This document shows, piece after piece, positions 1 through 7,108 of a stretch of DNA of 53,701 nucleotides. This stretch comes from Asticcacaulis biprosthecium C19 (lineage in GTDB: Bacteria; Pseudomonadota; Alphaproteobacteria; Caulobacterales; Caulobacteraceae). A program made the position numbers and the translations under genes. The DNA is taken from positions 198,630 through 252,330 of the forward strand of contig NZ_GL883079.1 in the NCBI RefSeq assembly GCF_000204015.1, in the 5' to 3' direction. The first letter of the stretch is position 1, and the number at the start of each line of letters is the position of its first letter. The notes below the pieces were generated by a model that saw nothing but the letters and a program-made list of their open reading frames with translations, was not told the DNA's origin and made no database searches.

Positions 1-29
1 CGATGAGGCAAGGTCATCGTGGATTGGTA

Positions 30-773
30 TTATTCAAGCTCGAACACGGCCGAGACGCTGACGCTCAGTTGCAGTTCACCCGACGCGACCGGGGTCGACT
101 TGTCCATGGCGGCTTCGGCGCGCATCGCCATCATCGGCATGGGGTGATTGTAGACCGGACCGCTTTCGGAGATGGTCTGGACTCGCTTGACCTTCATGCC
201 AAAGGCCGAGGCATACAGGTTGGCGCGCTGGGTCAGGGTCTTGATGGCCTGGGTGCGGGCCTGGTCCATCAGGACGTCGTCATTTTTCAGACCGAAGCTG
301 ATATTGTCGATCTGATTGACCCCGGCGGCCAGGACGGCGTCGATGACGGCGCCCGTCTGGTCCAGCTTGTTGACGCGAACGCTGACCTGGTTCATCGCCT
401 GGTAGCCGGTGATCTTGGGCTGGTTGCCATTGCTGTAGTCGTACTGCGGGCTCAGGTTCAAGCTGGAGGTCTGGATGTCCTTGGCCTCGATGCCGGCGGC
501 CTTCAACGCCGCCATGACCTGGTTCATCTTGACATTGTTGTTCTTCATCGCCGTTGAGGCAGTACCGGCCTGAGTGACGACCCCGAAGCTGACGGTGGCC
601 TTGTCCGGTGCGGCCGAGACTTCGCCATTGGCTGTCAGGCTGATGGTGGTCGGCAGGCTGGCGGGCGAAATCATCATTGGGGTCATTGTCTGGGCGGAAG
701 CGGCCATGGGCGCGGCGGCGAGGGCGGCGGCGCACACCGACAGGGCCAGGGCTTTCAGGATGGAGCGGGTCAT
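30..773 (-). CDS. SIMPL-domain (DUF541) periplasmic protein
   Basis: A 247-residue exported protein of the SIMPL/DUF541 family, periplasmic proteins of poorly defined role linked to oxidative-stress defence in some bacteria. The N-terminus (MTRSILKALALSVCAAALAA, then an A-S-A-Q cleavage site) is a typical Sec signal peptide. The mature part carries family features: an early I-S-L-T-A-N-G-E stretch, a central N-L-x-P-Q-Y-x-Y segment, and a late run listing A-x-T-Q-A-I-K-T-L-T-Q-R-A. The frame stays open upstream to 1007, but the ATG at 773 is preferred because the signal peptide begins there and a GAGAG ribosome site lies just upstream. It reads as a single gene; no operon partner is evident. 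The family call is sound, the physiological role unknown. Confidence 0.85.
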   Translation of the reverse strand: MTRSILKALALSVCAAALAAAPMAASAQTMTPMMISPASLPTTISLTANGEVSAAPDKATVSFGVVTQAGTASTAMKNNNVKMNQVMAALKAAGIEAKDIQTSSLNLSPQYDYSNGNQPKITGYQAMNQVSVRVNKLDQTGAVIDAVLAAGVNQIDNISFGLKNDDVLMDQARTQAIKTLTQRANLYASAFGMKVKRVQTISESGPVYNHPMPMMAMRAEAAMDKSTPVASGELQLSVSVSAVFELE

Positions 774-892
774 TTTCAATTCTCTCACAATTGGTACAAC
801 GGGAATGTCTCGCTGTGGATAGCGGTGTATGGCTTGGCGGCTGAACCTGAACTGAATGAAATAAGGTTGAAATGTGGTAGGCAGTTGCGCGG

Positions 893-1774
893 TTATTCGT
901 CGATGCCGGCGTCGGCCTCCGCCGCGGCCTTTTCCAACGCCCCGATGTCGCCCGACATGATGTGCGGCAGACAGACCTGGATCTTTTCGTAGGCCCAATC
1001 CCACCAAGATAGTGCCAGTAACCTCTGTATGGTGGTTTCGTCGTGGCGAAAACGGATGACCCGCGCCGGATTGCCACCAACTATGGCATAGGGCGGCACG
1101 GATTTGGTGACCACCGCCTGGGCCGCGATCACGGCGCCATGGCCAATGCTGACCCCGGGGTTAATCACCGCGTTGACCCCGATCCAGACGTCCGATCCAA
1201 TGGTGACCTGACCTTTCTCAACATGGTCAGGAATACCCCGCGCGGCGGGCCAAAGTCCCTGGAGGGTGCTGAACGGGTAGGTGCTGAAGGTGTCTGTGTA
1301 GTGGTTGGACAGGATGATTTTGACGCCCATTGCAATGCTGCAAAACCGACCGATCGTCAGTCCACCATATTCTTCTTCGAGAACGTCCGGAGTGCCGTAG
1401 GTGTAGTCGCCGATGCTCCAGCCATATTTGACAATCTTTTCCTCGAAAATTCGCCATGTCCAGGTGAACCAAGGATCCATGCCGGGGATGGCAGGCTCCA
1501 GGTACAGGGTCGGGTGCGATGAGCCCAGGAGGTGCTCGCCTGATAGGATGGTGTGTTTGCCCACTGTCTTGACGTTGTCGAAGCGGACGCTTTTTTCGCC
1601 CTGCACGTTGTAAAAACACAGCAGGTTCTCTTCCATGCCCCATCGCGCTTCGTTCGGATGGTCGTAACCCAGAATACGGCCGTCCTCTGACAGGCGCAGG
1701 GTGTTGGTGGTCGGGCGGCGCCGGTCGAGGCTGAAACGCCAGACGGTCTGAAAAAATTCACGCGGTAACGTCAT
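893..1774 (-). CDS. Hexapeptide-repeat (CatB/XAT-like) acyltransferase
   Basis: A 293-residue left-handed beta-helix acyltransferase. Residues about 117-240 show hexapeptide periodicity (I-G-S-D-V-W-I-G, I-N-P-G-V-S-I-G, G-A-V-I-A-A) and the xenobiotic acetyltransferase signature SNHYTDTFSTYPF (156-168), whose His158 would be the catalytic base by analogy with CatB and VatD. The ending P-P-Y-A-I-V-G-G-N-P-A is typical of the family. Unlike plain CatB enzymes (about 210 residues) it has an extra N-terminal part of about 115 residues containing the hydrophobic/aromatic stretch P-W-F-T-W-T-W, as in some capsule or glycan-modifying acetyltransferases. The substrate cannot be read from sequence; drug resistance should not be assumed. 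The ATG at 1774 is the first in frame. It lies between the SIMPL gene and a tRNA, all on the minus strand. Confidence 0.8.
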   Translation of the reverse strand: MTLPREFFQTVWRFSLDRRRPTTNTLRLSEDGRILGYDHPNEARWGMEENLLCFYNVQGEKSVRFDNVKTVGKHTILSGEHLLGSSHPTLYLEPAIPGMDPWFTWTWRIFEEKIVKYGWSIGDYTYGTPDVLEEEYGGLTIGRFCSIAMGVKIILSNHYTDTFSTYPFSTLQGLWPAARGIPDHVEKGQVTIGSDVWIGVNAVINPGVSIGHGAVIAAQAVVTKSVPPYAIVGGNPARVIRFRHDETTIQRLLALSWWDWAYEKIQVCLPHIMSGDIGALEKAAAEADAGIDE

Positions 1775-1829
1775 AAGCGGCTCGATGAGGCGAAAAAATC
1801 TTTGGGAAAGCGAAACAGACTTTGGGAAG

Positions 1830-1905
1830 TGGTAGGCGAGGAGGGACTCGAACCCCCAACCAGACCGTTATGAGCGGTCGGCTCTAACCATTGAGCTACT
1901 CGCCC
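1830..1905 (-). tRNA. tRNA with CAU anticodon (Ile2 or elongator Met)
   Basis: A complete cloverleaf reads on the minus strand, from GGGCGAG at the 5' end to an encoded CCA. The acceptor arms pair with a G1-U72 wobble. The D arm is AGCTCAATGGTTAGAGC, the anticodon stem ACCG/CGGT closes the loop CTCATAA, and the T arm contains GTTCGAGTC. Anticodon CAU fits elongator tRNA-Met or the AUA-reading tRNA-Ile2 (lysidine-modified C34). The GACCG-CTCATAA-CGGTC anticodon arm resembles tRNA-Ile2 of many bacteria, so I lean that way, but sequence alone here does not settle it. No integrase or duplicated 3' end lies nearby. Confidence 0.9.
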
Positions 1906-1963
1906 CCGTGACAGGGCTCCCGAAGCGGGAAGGCGGCGGTGCTAACACGCGTCGCGCGCGGTT

Positions 1964-3238
1964 TCAAGCCGCAGCCGGCGCTGTCTGTGCTTTCGGCCGG
2001 ATGATGGTCAGCGCCAGAAGGGCTGCGAGCAGGCACAGCGCGCCGGCGATTAAGAACGCCAGGTCGTATTTGCCAGAGGTGGTGCGGATAAACCCTGCTG
2101 TAAAAGCGATCGAGGCGGCGCCCAACTGGTGGCCGGCGAACACCCAGCCGAAGACGATGCCGGCCTTGTCCTTACCGAACTTTTCCGCCGCCAGTTTCAG
2201 GGTCGGGGGCACGGTGGCGATCCAGTCCAGGCCGTAGAAAACCGCGAAGGGCGCCAGGCCGAAGAATGTGAACTCGGCATTGGGCAGGAACAGCAGGGAG
2301 ATGCCCCGCAGGCCATAATAGGCAAACAACAGCCAGCGCGAATCGTAGCGGTCCGACAGCCAACCCGATCCTATGGTGCCGATAAAGTCGAAGAGTCCCA
2401 TCAGCGCCAGGACGCCGGCTGCGGTCACGGCGATCATGCCGTAGTCACCGCAGAACGAGACGAAGTGCGTCTGGATCAGGCCGTTGGTCGAGGCGCCGCA
2501 GATAAAGAAGGTGCCGAACAAGACCCAGAAGGTGCGGGTCTTGGCTGCGTCCTTCAGAACTTGGAACGGTTGCAGGTTCTGCGTGGGTGGAGCGGTGTCG
2601 ACGACCGTGTCGCCATAGGCCGGCAGACCGAGATCTGACGGACGGTCGCGCATCAGCAGCAGAACCAGGACAAAGGCGGTCGCCAGCAGGCCGCAGACCA
2701 GGATCAGCGCCGTGCGCCAGCCAAAGGCCTGGTCCAACTGCGCGATCAGGGGCAGGAAGGCAAGTTGCCCGGTGGCCGACGACGCCGTCAGCAGGCCGAT
2801 GACCAGACCGCGGCGATGGTTGAACCAGCGCGTGGCTACCGTGGCGCCCAGGACGATGGCCGTCATGCCGGCACCGACTCCGGTGAACACGCCCCAGAAC
2901 AGCACCAGTTGCCACATGTCCTTCATGAGCATCGACAGGCCCAAACCAGCGACGATCAAGGCCAGGGCGCAACTGACCACCCTTTGCAGGCCATAGCGCA
3001 TCATCAGCCAGGCGGCGAACGGGGCAATGGCGCCGAACAGAAACAGGCGCAAGGCCAGGGCGGCTGAGATATCGGCCGTGGTCCAGCCGAACTCCTTTTG
3101 CAGCGCCGGCATCAGCACGCCCGGCGCCCCCAATGCGCAGGCGGTGGTCAGCATAATCAGGAAGGTCAGGCCTGCCATCACCCAGCCATAGTGGATGTTG
3201 CGCGAGTTCAGGGCGGCGGCAAGAGGCGTGGACAACAT
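1964..3238 (-). CDS. MFS transporter
   Basis: A 424-residue major facilitator with about 12 hydrophobic segments split by a central cytoplasmic loop (around residues 205-235, rich in P, D and T). The loop after TM2 (M-M-R-Y-G-L-Q-R) and the one between TM8 and TM9 (G-W-L-S-D-R-Y-D-S-R) match the conserved MFS G-x-L-x-D-R motif. The family resembles the oxalate/formate or monocarboxylate-like MFS group; substrate unknown. It is divergently transcribed from a TetR-family regulator with palindromic operators in the gap, which is the usual layout for an inducible exporter, so ligand-induced efflux is the best inference. Start ATG at 3238, with the first membrane segment soon after. The intact length and loops suggest it is functional. 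Confidence 0.85.
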   Translation of the reverse strand: MLSTPLAAALNSRNIHYGWVMAGLTFLIMLTTACALGAPGVLMPALQKEFGWTTADISAALALRLFLFGAIAPFAAWLMMRYGLQRVVSCALALIVAGLGLSMLMKDMWQLVLFWGVFTGVGAGMTAIVLGATVATRWFNHRRGLVIGLLTASSATGQLAFLPLIAQLDQAFGWRTALILVCGLLATAFVLVLLLMRDRPSDLGLPAYGDTVVDTAPPTQNLQPFQVLKDAAKTRTFWVLFGTFFICGASTNGLIQTHFVSFCGDYGMIAVTAAGVLALMGLFDFIGTIGSGWLSDRYDSRWLLFAYYGLRGISLLFLPNAEFTFFGLAPFAVFYGLDWIATVPPTLKLAAEKFGKDKAGIVFGWVFAGHQLGAASIAFTAGFIRTTSGKYDLAFLIAGALCLLAALLALTIIRPKAQTAPAAA

Positions 3239-3250
3239 GGCGAGTCACTT

Positions 3251-3294
3251 TACATGATCATGGTCATGATTGCATTTATGATGATGATCATGTA
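3251..3294. promoter_or_regulatory. Palindromic operator cluster for the divergent TetR regulator
   Basis: The MFS/TetR gap contains a perfect 11-bp inverted repeat, TACATGATCAT at 3251-3261 and ATGATCATGTA at 3284-3294. Nested within it are the 10-bp palindrome CATGATCATG (3253-3262) and a second palindrome ATCATG-GT-CATGAT (3257-3270). Overlapping ATGATCAT palindromes are what a dimeric TetR protein would bind. The cluster lies 12 bp from the exporter start, so binding would block its transcription, and it also faces the regulator's own gene. Binding is inferred; the symmetry is directly visible. Confidence 0.7.
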
Positions 3295-3319
3295 TCGTCA
3301 ACGCCAAACATCGCAAAGA

Positions 3320-3351
3320 AACTGCCAAACTGCCAAACTGCCAAACCGCCA
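3320..3351. repeat. 8-bp tandem repeat in the regulator leader
   Basis: Four head-to-tail copies of AACTGCCA; the last differs by one base (AACCGCCA). They lie between the operators and the TTG start of the TetR gene, in its presumed leader. A unit of 8 bp is not a multiple of three and sits outside the reading frame, so changes in copy number would alter spacing rather than protein sequence. Confidence 0.85.
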
Positions 3352-3378
3352 ACACTTAAACTATCAGGACTGCCCTTC

Positions 3379-3960
3379 TTGAAGACCTCCCGTGCCACTG
3401 TCGAACGTAACCGTGAACGTTTGCTGCAGACGGCGTCCGCCCAGGTGCGCAAGCGCGGCATCGAAGGCTTGAAGGTGGCCGACCTGATGCGCGAATGCGG
3501 CCTGACCCATGGTGGTTTCGGGACCTATTTCGACTCGAAGGAAGACTTGGTCGCTCAGGCCTGCGCGGCGACCCTCCAGCGCCAGTCCGAGCGAATTGGC
3601 CGGGCGGTGGCGACGGGGAGTTTCCAGGCGGAGCTTCTGGGGCTGTTCGAGCGCTATCTGTCGCAGCAGAACCGCGACCATCCGGAAGGGGCTTGTCTGT
3701 TTCCATCCCTGGCCGGAGATATGCCACGCCAGCCGCAGTCCGTGCGGGCGATCTTTACCACTGGACTTAAAGACTATCTGGCTGGGATGCAGGCTTTGCT
3801 GGGCGGGGACGAGGCCGAAGCAATGACAGTGATGTCGACCCTGGTCGGCGCCATGGTTCTTTCGCGCGCCGTGGATGATGTGGCGTATTCAGATCGTCTG
3901 CTGGAAGCGGTGCAGGAGAGGCTGACCGAAGTGCATGCCGCGGACGGATCTCCTTCCTAA
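3379..3960 (+). CDS. TetR/AcrR-family transcriptional regulator
   Basis: A 193-residue TetR-family repressor. The N-terminal helix-turn-helix spans about residues 25-55: KVADLMRECGLTHGGFGTYF is the classic recognition-helix region, followed by D-S-K-E-D-L-V. The C-terminal ligand/dimer domain includes the small motif G-A-C-L-F-P-S-L, typical of the TetR branch that controls MFS or reductase genes. The start is TTG at 3379, with AGGAC about 9 bases upstream; no ATG in frame leaves an intact N-terminus. It is divergent from the MFS gene, with palindromes between them, so autoregulation and control of the exporter are inferred. Its stop overlaps the 3' end of the convergent GNAT gene by 4 bp. 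Confidence 0.88.
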   Translation: MKTSRATVERNRERLLQTASAQVRKRGIEGLKVADLMRECGLTHGGFGTYFDSKEDLVAQACAATLQRQSERIGRAVATGSFQAELLGLFERYLSQQNRDHPEGACLFPSLAGDMPRQPQSVRAIFTTGLKDYLAGMQALLGGDEAEAMTVMSTLVGAMVLSRAVDDVAYSDRLLEAVQERLTEVHAADGSPS

Positions 3961-4229
3961 CCCGCCAAGTCCGCGTATTCATCATGGCGCCGGATCCAGG
4001 CCGCAGCGTAACCGCAGATCGGGATCACCTTCAGCGTACGTTCACGCGCCGTATCCATCACGCCGCGCATCAGCCGCCCGGCCGTACCCTTTCCACGCAG
4101 GGCCGGCGGCGACTCGACATATTCGATATACAAGGTATCGCCGTTGATCCGGTAGTCGGCTGTCGCTGTGCCTTCATCTTCACTGAGTTCGAAACGGCCG
4201 CGGGCGGGATTGTCGATGACCTCGGACAT
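3957..4229 (-). CDS. Small GNAT acetyltransferase (YjdJ/NATD1-like)
   Basis: A 90-residue minimal GNAT-fold protein of the YjdJ/NATD1 type. The acetyl-CoA-binding stretch RGKGTAGRL lies at about 45-53, after Y-I-E-Y-V-E-S-P-P-A-L, and the C-terminus K-V-I-P-I-C-G-Y-A-A-A-W-I matches the family's conserved Cys-containing end. Members are about 90-100 residues, so this is full length. The substrate is unknown; related proteins are annotated only as N-acetyltransferases. An AAGGAGC ribosome site sits at good spacing before the ATG at 4229. It follows the M23 peptidase gene on the same strand after 72 bp, and its end overlaps the convergent TetR gene by 4 bp. Confidence 0.85.
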   Translation of the reverse strand: MSEVIDNPARGRFELSEDEGTATADYRINGDTLYIEYVESPPALRGKGTAGRLMRGVMDTARERTLKVIPICGYAAAWIRRHDEYADLAG

Positions 4230-4301
4230 GTTGGCGCTCCTTCGGTTTGAACCTCAAGATAGGCATGCCGCGATAAGGGCGCAATACCTATCAGGAGAGA
4301 C

Positions 4302-5369
4302 CTACCAGGGAAGCACGGCACAGCCGTTGCCGGCGAGTTTGCGTTCGTAGGACGTCACCAGGGCGTTGTAGGGCGGTACGAAGGTATTCAGCGGCCGCAA
4401 GGTGCCATTGACCTGTTCGGCGACCGACAGCCGGATCTCGAAATGCAGGTGGACCGTTGTGTACGACGTGCCGCCTGGCCCGAAGTCGCCGACCTGGCCC
4501 AGCCGCCGGCCGGCCTTGACCATCGTCGTCGTGCCTTCCAGCGGTTGCCAGTGGGCGATAAAATCGGGATCCATGTGCAGATAGCGGTAGATGCGGTACG
4601 GCGGGTTCACCGCCCGCAGGGTCAGGGTGTAGGACCCGACGTCCTTGACGACGGAATCTTCGGCAGCGACAGCCCAGTGGACGCTCTTCTGGCAGGTTTC
4701 GGGGCGGATATCCTGGCCCTGGTGGCCTTTGGCGCTATGGCAGAGGGCATTTTCGCCCGAGCGCTTTTCACAGAAGTTGTCGCGCCAGGGATACTGGTAG
4801 TTCGAAGGGTCGCAAGAGGTACCGCGCAGATTGTTGTAGGCGGCCAGCCAGCCCGACTGCTTGGGGTTGCTGTAGGCCTTGTTGTACCAGGCGTCGTACT
4901 GCGCCTTGGAGGCCAGGGCTTCCGGCGTGGCGAAGCCTTCGCCGCCGGGGCGGTAGACCTGGCTGTTGGCATAGGCCTTGCCTTCGATAGGGAAACACAT
5001 GGCCGGCGACCAGTTGTCGACGTTGACATTGGCCTTGTAGCCCGGATCGTTGTTGCTGGTCGCTGCCCAGGGCAGGGGCACGGTGCTGGAACTCCACGAC
5101 CAGGGCAAAAGGTCGGTCGCCGGCAGGTAGGTGAAGCCGCCAGGCGCTACCGAGCTTTCCACGGACGCATCGACCGAGGCTGTGCCGGAGACTTCGCTCT
5201 CGCCGGAAACCGGGGGCGCGGCGGAGGATGACGAAGCGCCGGCGCCCATGGGGATGACCGGCAGCCCGTACTTGGCGCCCTGGCACTGGTACAGTAGGCC
5301 CAGGGCCAGGATCAGGATGATAACCGCGATGACCGCGCCGCCGCCGCCAGAGCCATTGTTCCTACTCAT
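4302..5369 (-). CDS. Membrane-anchored M23 peptidase
   Basis: A 355-residue LytM/M23-type metallopeptidase with a single N-terminal membrane anchor (about residues 12-30, after an S-G-G-G-G stretch). A Ser/Ala/Pro-rich linker (about 42-75) precedes the periplasmic domain. The zinc-binding motifs look intact: H216-x-x-x-D220 in GHQGQDIRP, and H307-L-H309 in HLHFEIR. A long insertion with several Cys residues (C125, C186, C200, C210, C226) precedes and surrounds the first motif and may form disulfides. It probably cleaves peptidoglycan cross-links or peptides; the exact bond is unknown. The start ATG overlaps the stop of the upstream exported-protein gene (ATGA), so the two are probably translationally coupled. 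Confidence 0.85.
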   Translation of the reverse strand: MSRNNGSGGGGAVIAVIILILALGLLYQCQGAKYGLPVIPMGAGASSSSAAPPVSGESEVSGTASVDASVESSVAPGGFTYLPATDLLPWSWSSSTVPLPWAATSNNDPGYKANVNVDNWSPAMCFPIEGKAYANSQVYRPGGEGFATPEALASKAQYDAWYNKAYSNPKQSGWLAAYNNLRGTSCDPSNYQYPWRDNFCEKRSGENALCHSAKGHQGQDIRPETCQKSVHWAVAAEDSVVKDVGSYTLTLRAVNPPYRIYRYLHMDPDFIAHWQPLEGTTTMVKAGRRLGQVGDFGPGGTSYTTVHLHFEIRLSVAEQVNGTLRPLNTFVPPYNALVTSYERKLAGNGCAVLPW

Positions 5370-6124
5370 GGCTTCACCGAAGAATTGGGTTTCACCGGAT
5401 TGTTGGCCGTTTGGCGTTGTGTCAGGACGTCACGATTGACGGGGACCTTGACCGTGTCGGTCGGCCGTGGCGGTTGGGTCGTATTGCCGCCGGTGGCGGC
5501 GGTGAATTCGCGTTCCGCTTGAGCGCCCAGCACGATCTCGGTCATGCCGGAGGCGATCTTGCGAATATAGGTCGAGTCCTTGCAGTAGTTCATGGCGTCG
5601 GCTTCATCGCAGATGACCTCGATGCCGTAGGCCATGCCGAAGCGCGAGAAACTGGCTGTCCAGCCGTCCTCCGTCTCGCTGAACAGCACCTCGACCGGCT
5701 GGCCGCCCATATTGACCTGGTCGAACTTGACGCCACGGAACATGCCGGGCTGTGAGGCAACGAAGACTCGGGTGCCACTGAGCAGGACCGTCAGACCTTT
5801 GACCGGCTGCGGCAGGTTGATGTCGTAGACGTCGCCCAGTGAGGTGAAGGCCAGGCCGTCGCGGCTCACGCCTGTCGAGGCGTCGGGCAGGAGGATGGGC
5901 AGTGTCGTGTTGTCGACCTGATCGTTGCGGGCGCGCAGACCACGGGTCGCGCGCGATTTTGCGGCGACGCCGGGATTGTAGACGCGCGACAGGGTTTTCC
6001 AGTCGATCGCGGCGGGCGGCAGGGTGCGCGGTGACGCGTCCTGGGCCTGGGGCGAGACGACAATGCCGCCCCCCAGGATCACGGCCAGAGCGACCGCGGC
6101 CAAAGGCATGATTTTGCCGTTCAC
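5366..6124 (-). CDS. Exported protein of unknown function, coupled to M23 peptidase
   Basis: A 252-residue protein I do not recognise. Residues 1-28 form a Sec signal peptide (M-N-G-K-I-M-P-L-A-A-V-A-L-A-V-I-L-G-G-G), so it is periplasmic. The middle looks like an all-beta domain. Two Cys residues, in V-I-C-D-E-A-D-A-M-N-Y-C-K-D, are eleven residues apart and could form a disulfide. The C-terminus from about 205 is low-complexity, rich in T, P, N and V. Start is GTG at 6124 with AGGGG about 10 bases upstream. It overlaps the M23 gene by 4 bp, which suggests a stable partner or regulator of that peptidase, but that is inference from context only. Confidence 0.75.
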   Translation of the reverse strand: MNGKIMPLAAVALAVILGGGIVVSPQAQDASPRTLPPAAIDWKTLSRVYNPGVAAKSRATRGLRARNDQVDNTTLPILLPDASTGVSRDGLAFTSLGDVYDINLPQPVKGLTVLLSGTRVFVASQPGMFRGVKFDQVNMGGQPVEVLFSETEDGWTASFSRFGMAYGIEVICDEADAMNYCKDSTYIRKIASGMTEIVLGAQAEREFTAATGGNTTQPPRPTDTVKVPVNRDVLTQRQTANNPVKPNSSVKP

Positions 6125-6391
6125 GAAGCAAGTCCCCTGAATTGAAATGTTTGAAAATCAAAGATTACGCGTAACAATGTCGTCACCATAACAGGGATCT
6201 TCGAACGAGTCCTGCAAGACGGTGATTATTTGCGTCAGTGAACATTTTTCGCCACAGGGGTGTCAAAATCGTATTGCAAACTCTATTCTCTAGGGTCTGC
6301 CTGAGAAGAATCAGGCATGATTCGCCCAAACGGCTTTGGCCGCCTGTGCGGGCATTGTATTTTTCAGGCTTTGGCCAAGGACTTCACACCC

Positions 6392-7108
6392 ATGCTGGAC
6401 AAGGATCGCGGCACCTATTCGCCCCCGACCGAAGACAATCTGAGCTACGAATCGCGCCGCACTGCGTCGCGCGATCAGGCGCCGCTGACCCTGATCATCA
6501 GCGGCATTGTCCTCGTGGTGGTTTTGCTGGCGGCGGTGCTGTTCTACAATTCGGGCCTGAGCACAAAGGGCCGCATTCCGGTCGAGGTCGGTGACACACT
6601 GGGTGAATTCCGCGACGAAAAGGTCACCGACGCCAAGGTCTTGAGCGACGAAGATTTGGCCGAAGGCAGCCAGGCGAAGTTCGCGCCCGGTTCCGAAACC
6701 CCGGCGCTGCGCGATTCCGCGACCTCAGGCGAAACCAATGTCGCGCCCCCGGTTGCTGCCCCGATCGAAGGACCTCTGCCGTCGCAGAAGCCGGTGGAAG
6801 CCGTGCCGGTGCCGGCGGAGACAAAACCGGAGACCAAGCCTGCCGCCACGCCGCAGCCGGTGGCGTCTTCGGGTTCGACCTCGGTCCAGATCGGCGCCTT
6901 CAACAGCCAGGAACAGGCCAATACCGAGTACGCCAAGGTCGCGTCCAGCTTCGGGCTGTTCGTTGGCGGCGCCGGCAAGAGCGTCCAAAAGGTCGAGACC
7001 GAACGCGGCACCTTTTATCGCACCGCCTTTACCGGCCTGTCGGCCGACAAGGCTAAGTCCTTCTGCGCCGCGCTGAAGTCGGCCGGCCGCGACTGTATCG
7101 TGCGGTAA
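6392..7108 (+). CDS. SPOR-domain cell-envelope protein
   Basis: A 238-residue bitopic membrane protein with a C-terminal SPOR domain, which binds denuded glycan strands at septal peptidoglycan. Order: a cytoplasmic tail of about 30 residues, one membrane helix (L-T-L-I-I-S-G-I-V-L-V-V-V-L-L-A-A-V-L), a long Pro/Ala/Lys/Glu-rich linker, and the SPOR domain from about residue 165 (S-V-Q-I-G-A-F-N-S-Q-E-Q-A) to the end, where the last strand contains a C-x(7)-C pair. The frame is open from 6317, but the ATG at 6392 has AAGGA upstream and gives the expected short tail. Its stop overlaps the nagZ start (TAATG), so it heads a cell-wall recycling/division operon. Confidence 0.85.
   Translation: MLDKDRGTYSPPTEDNLSYESRRTASRDQAPLTLIISGIVLVVVLLAAVLFYNSGLSTKGRIPVEVGDTLGEFRDEKVTDAKVLSDEDLAEGSQAKFAPGSETPALRDSATSGETNVAPPVAAPIEGPLPSQKPVEAVPVPAETKPETKPAATPQPVASSGSTSVQIGAFNSQEQANTEYAKVASSFGLFVGGAGKSVQKVETERGTFYRTAFTGLSADKAKSFCAALKSAGRDCIVR

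Noticed and set aside
893-1774. Chloramphenicol resistance gene
   Set aside because: The hexapeptide acyltransferase family is broad; the extra N-terminal part and the context do not indicate drug resistance.
1830-1905. tRNA as an integration (attB) site for a genomic island
   Set aside because: No integrase, no repeated tRNA 3' end and no composition change nearby; the same holds for the other two tRNAs.
4443-5231. 262-codon plus-strand frame opposite the M23 peptidase
   Set aside because: Antisense shadow of a clearly better-supported gene with intact zinc motifs on the other strand.
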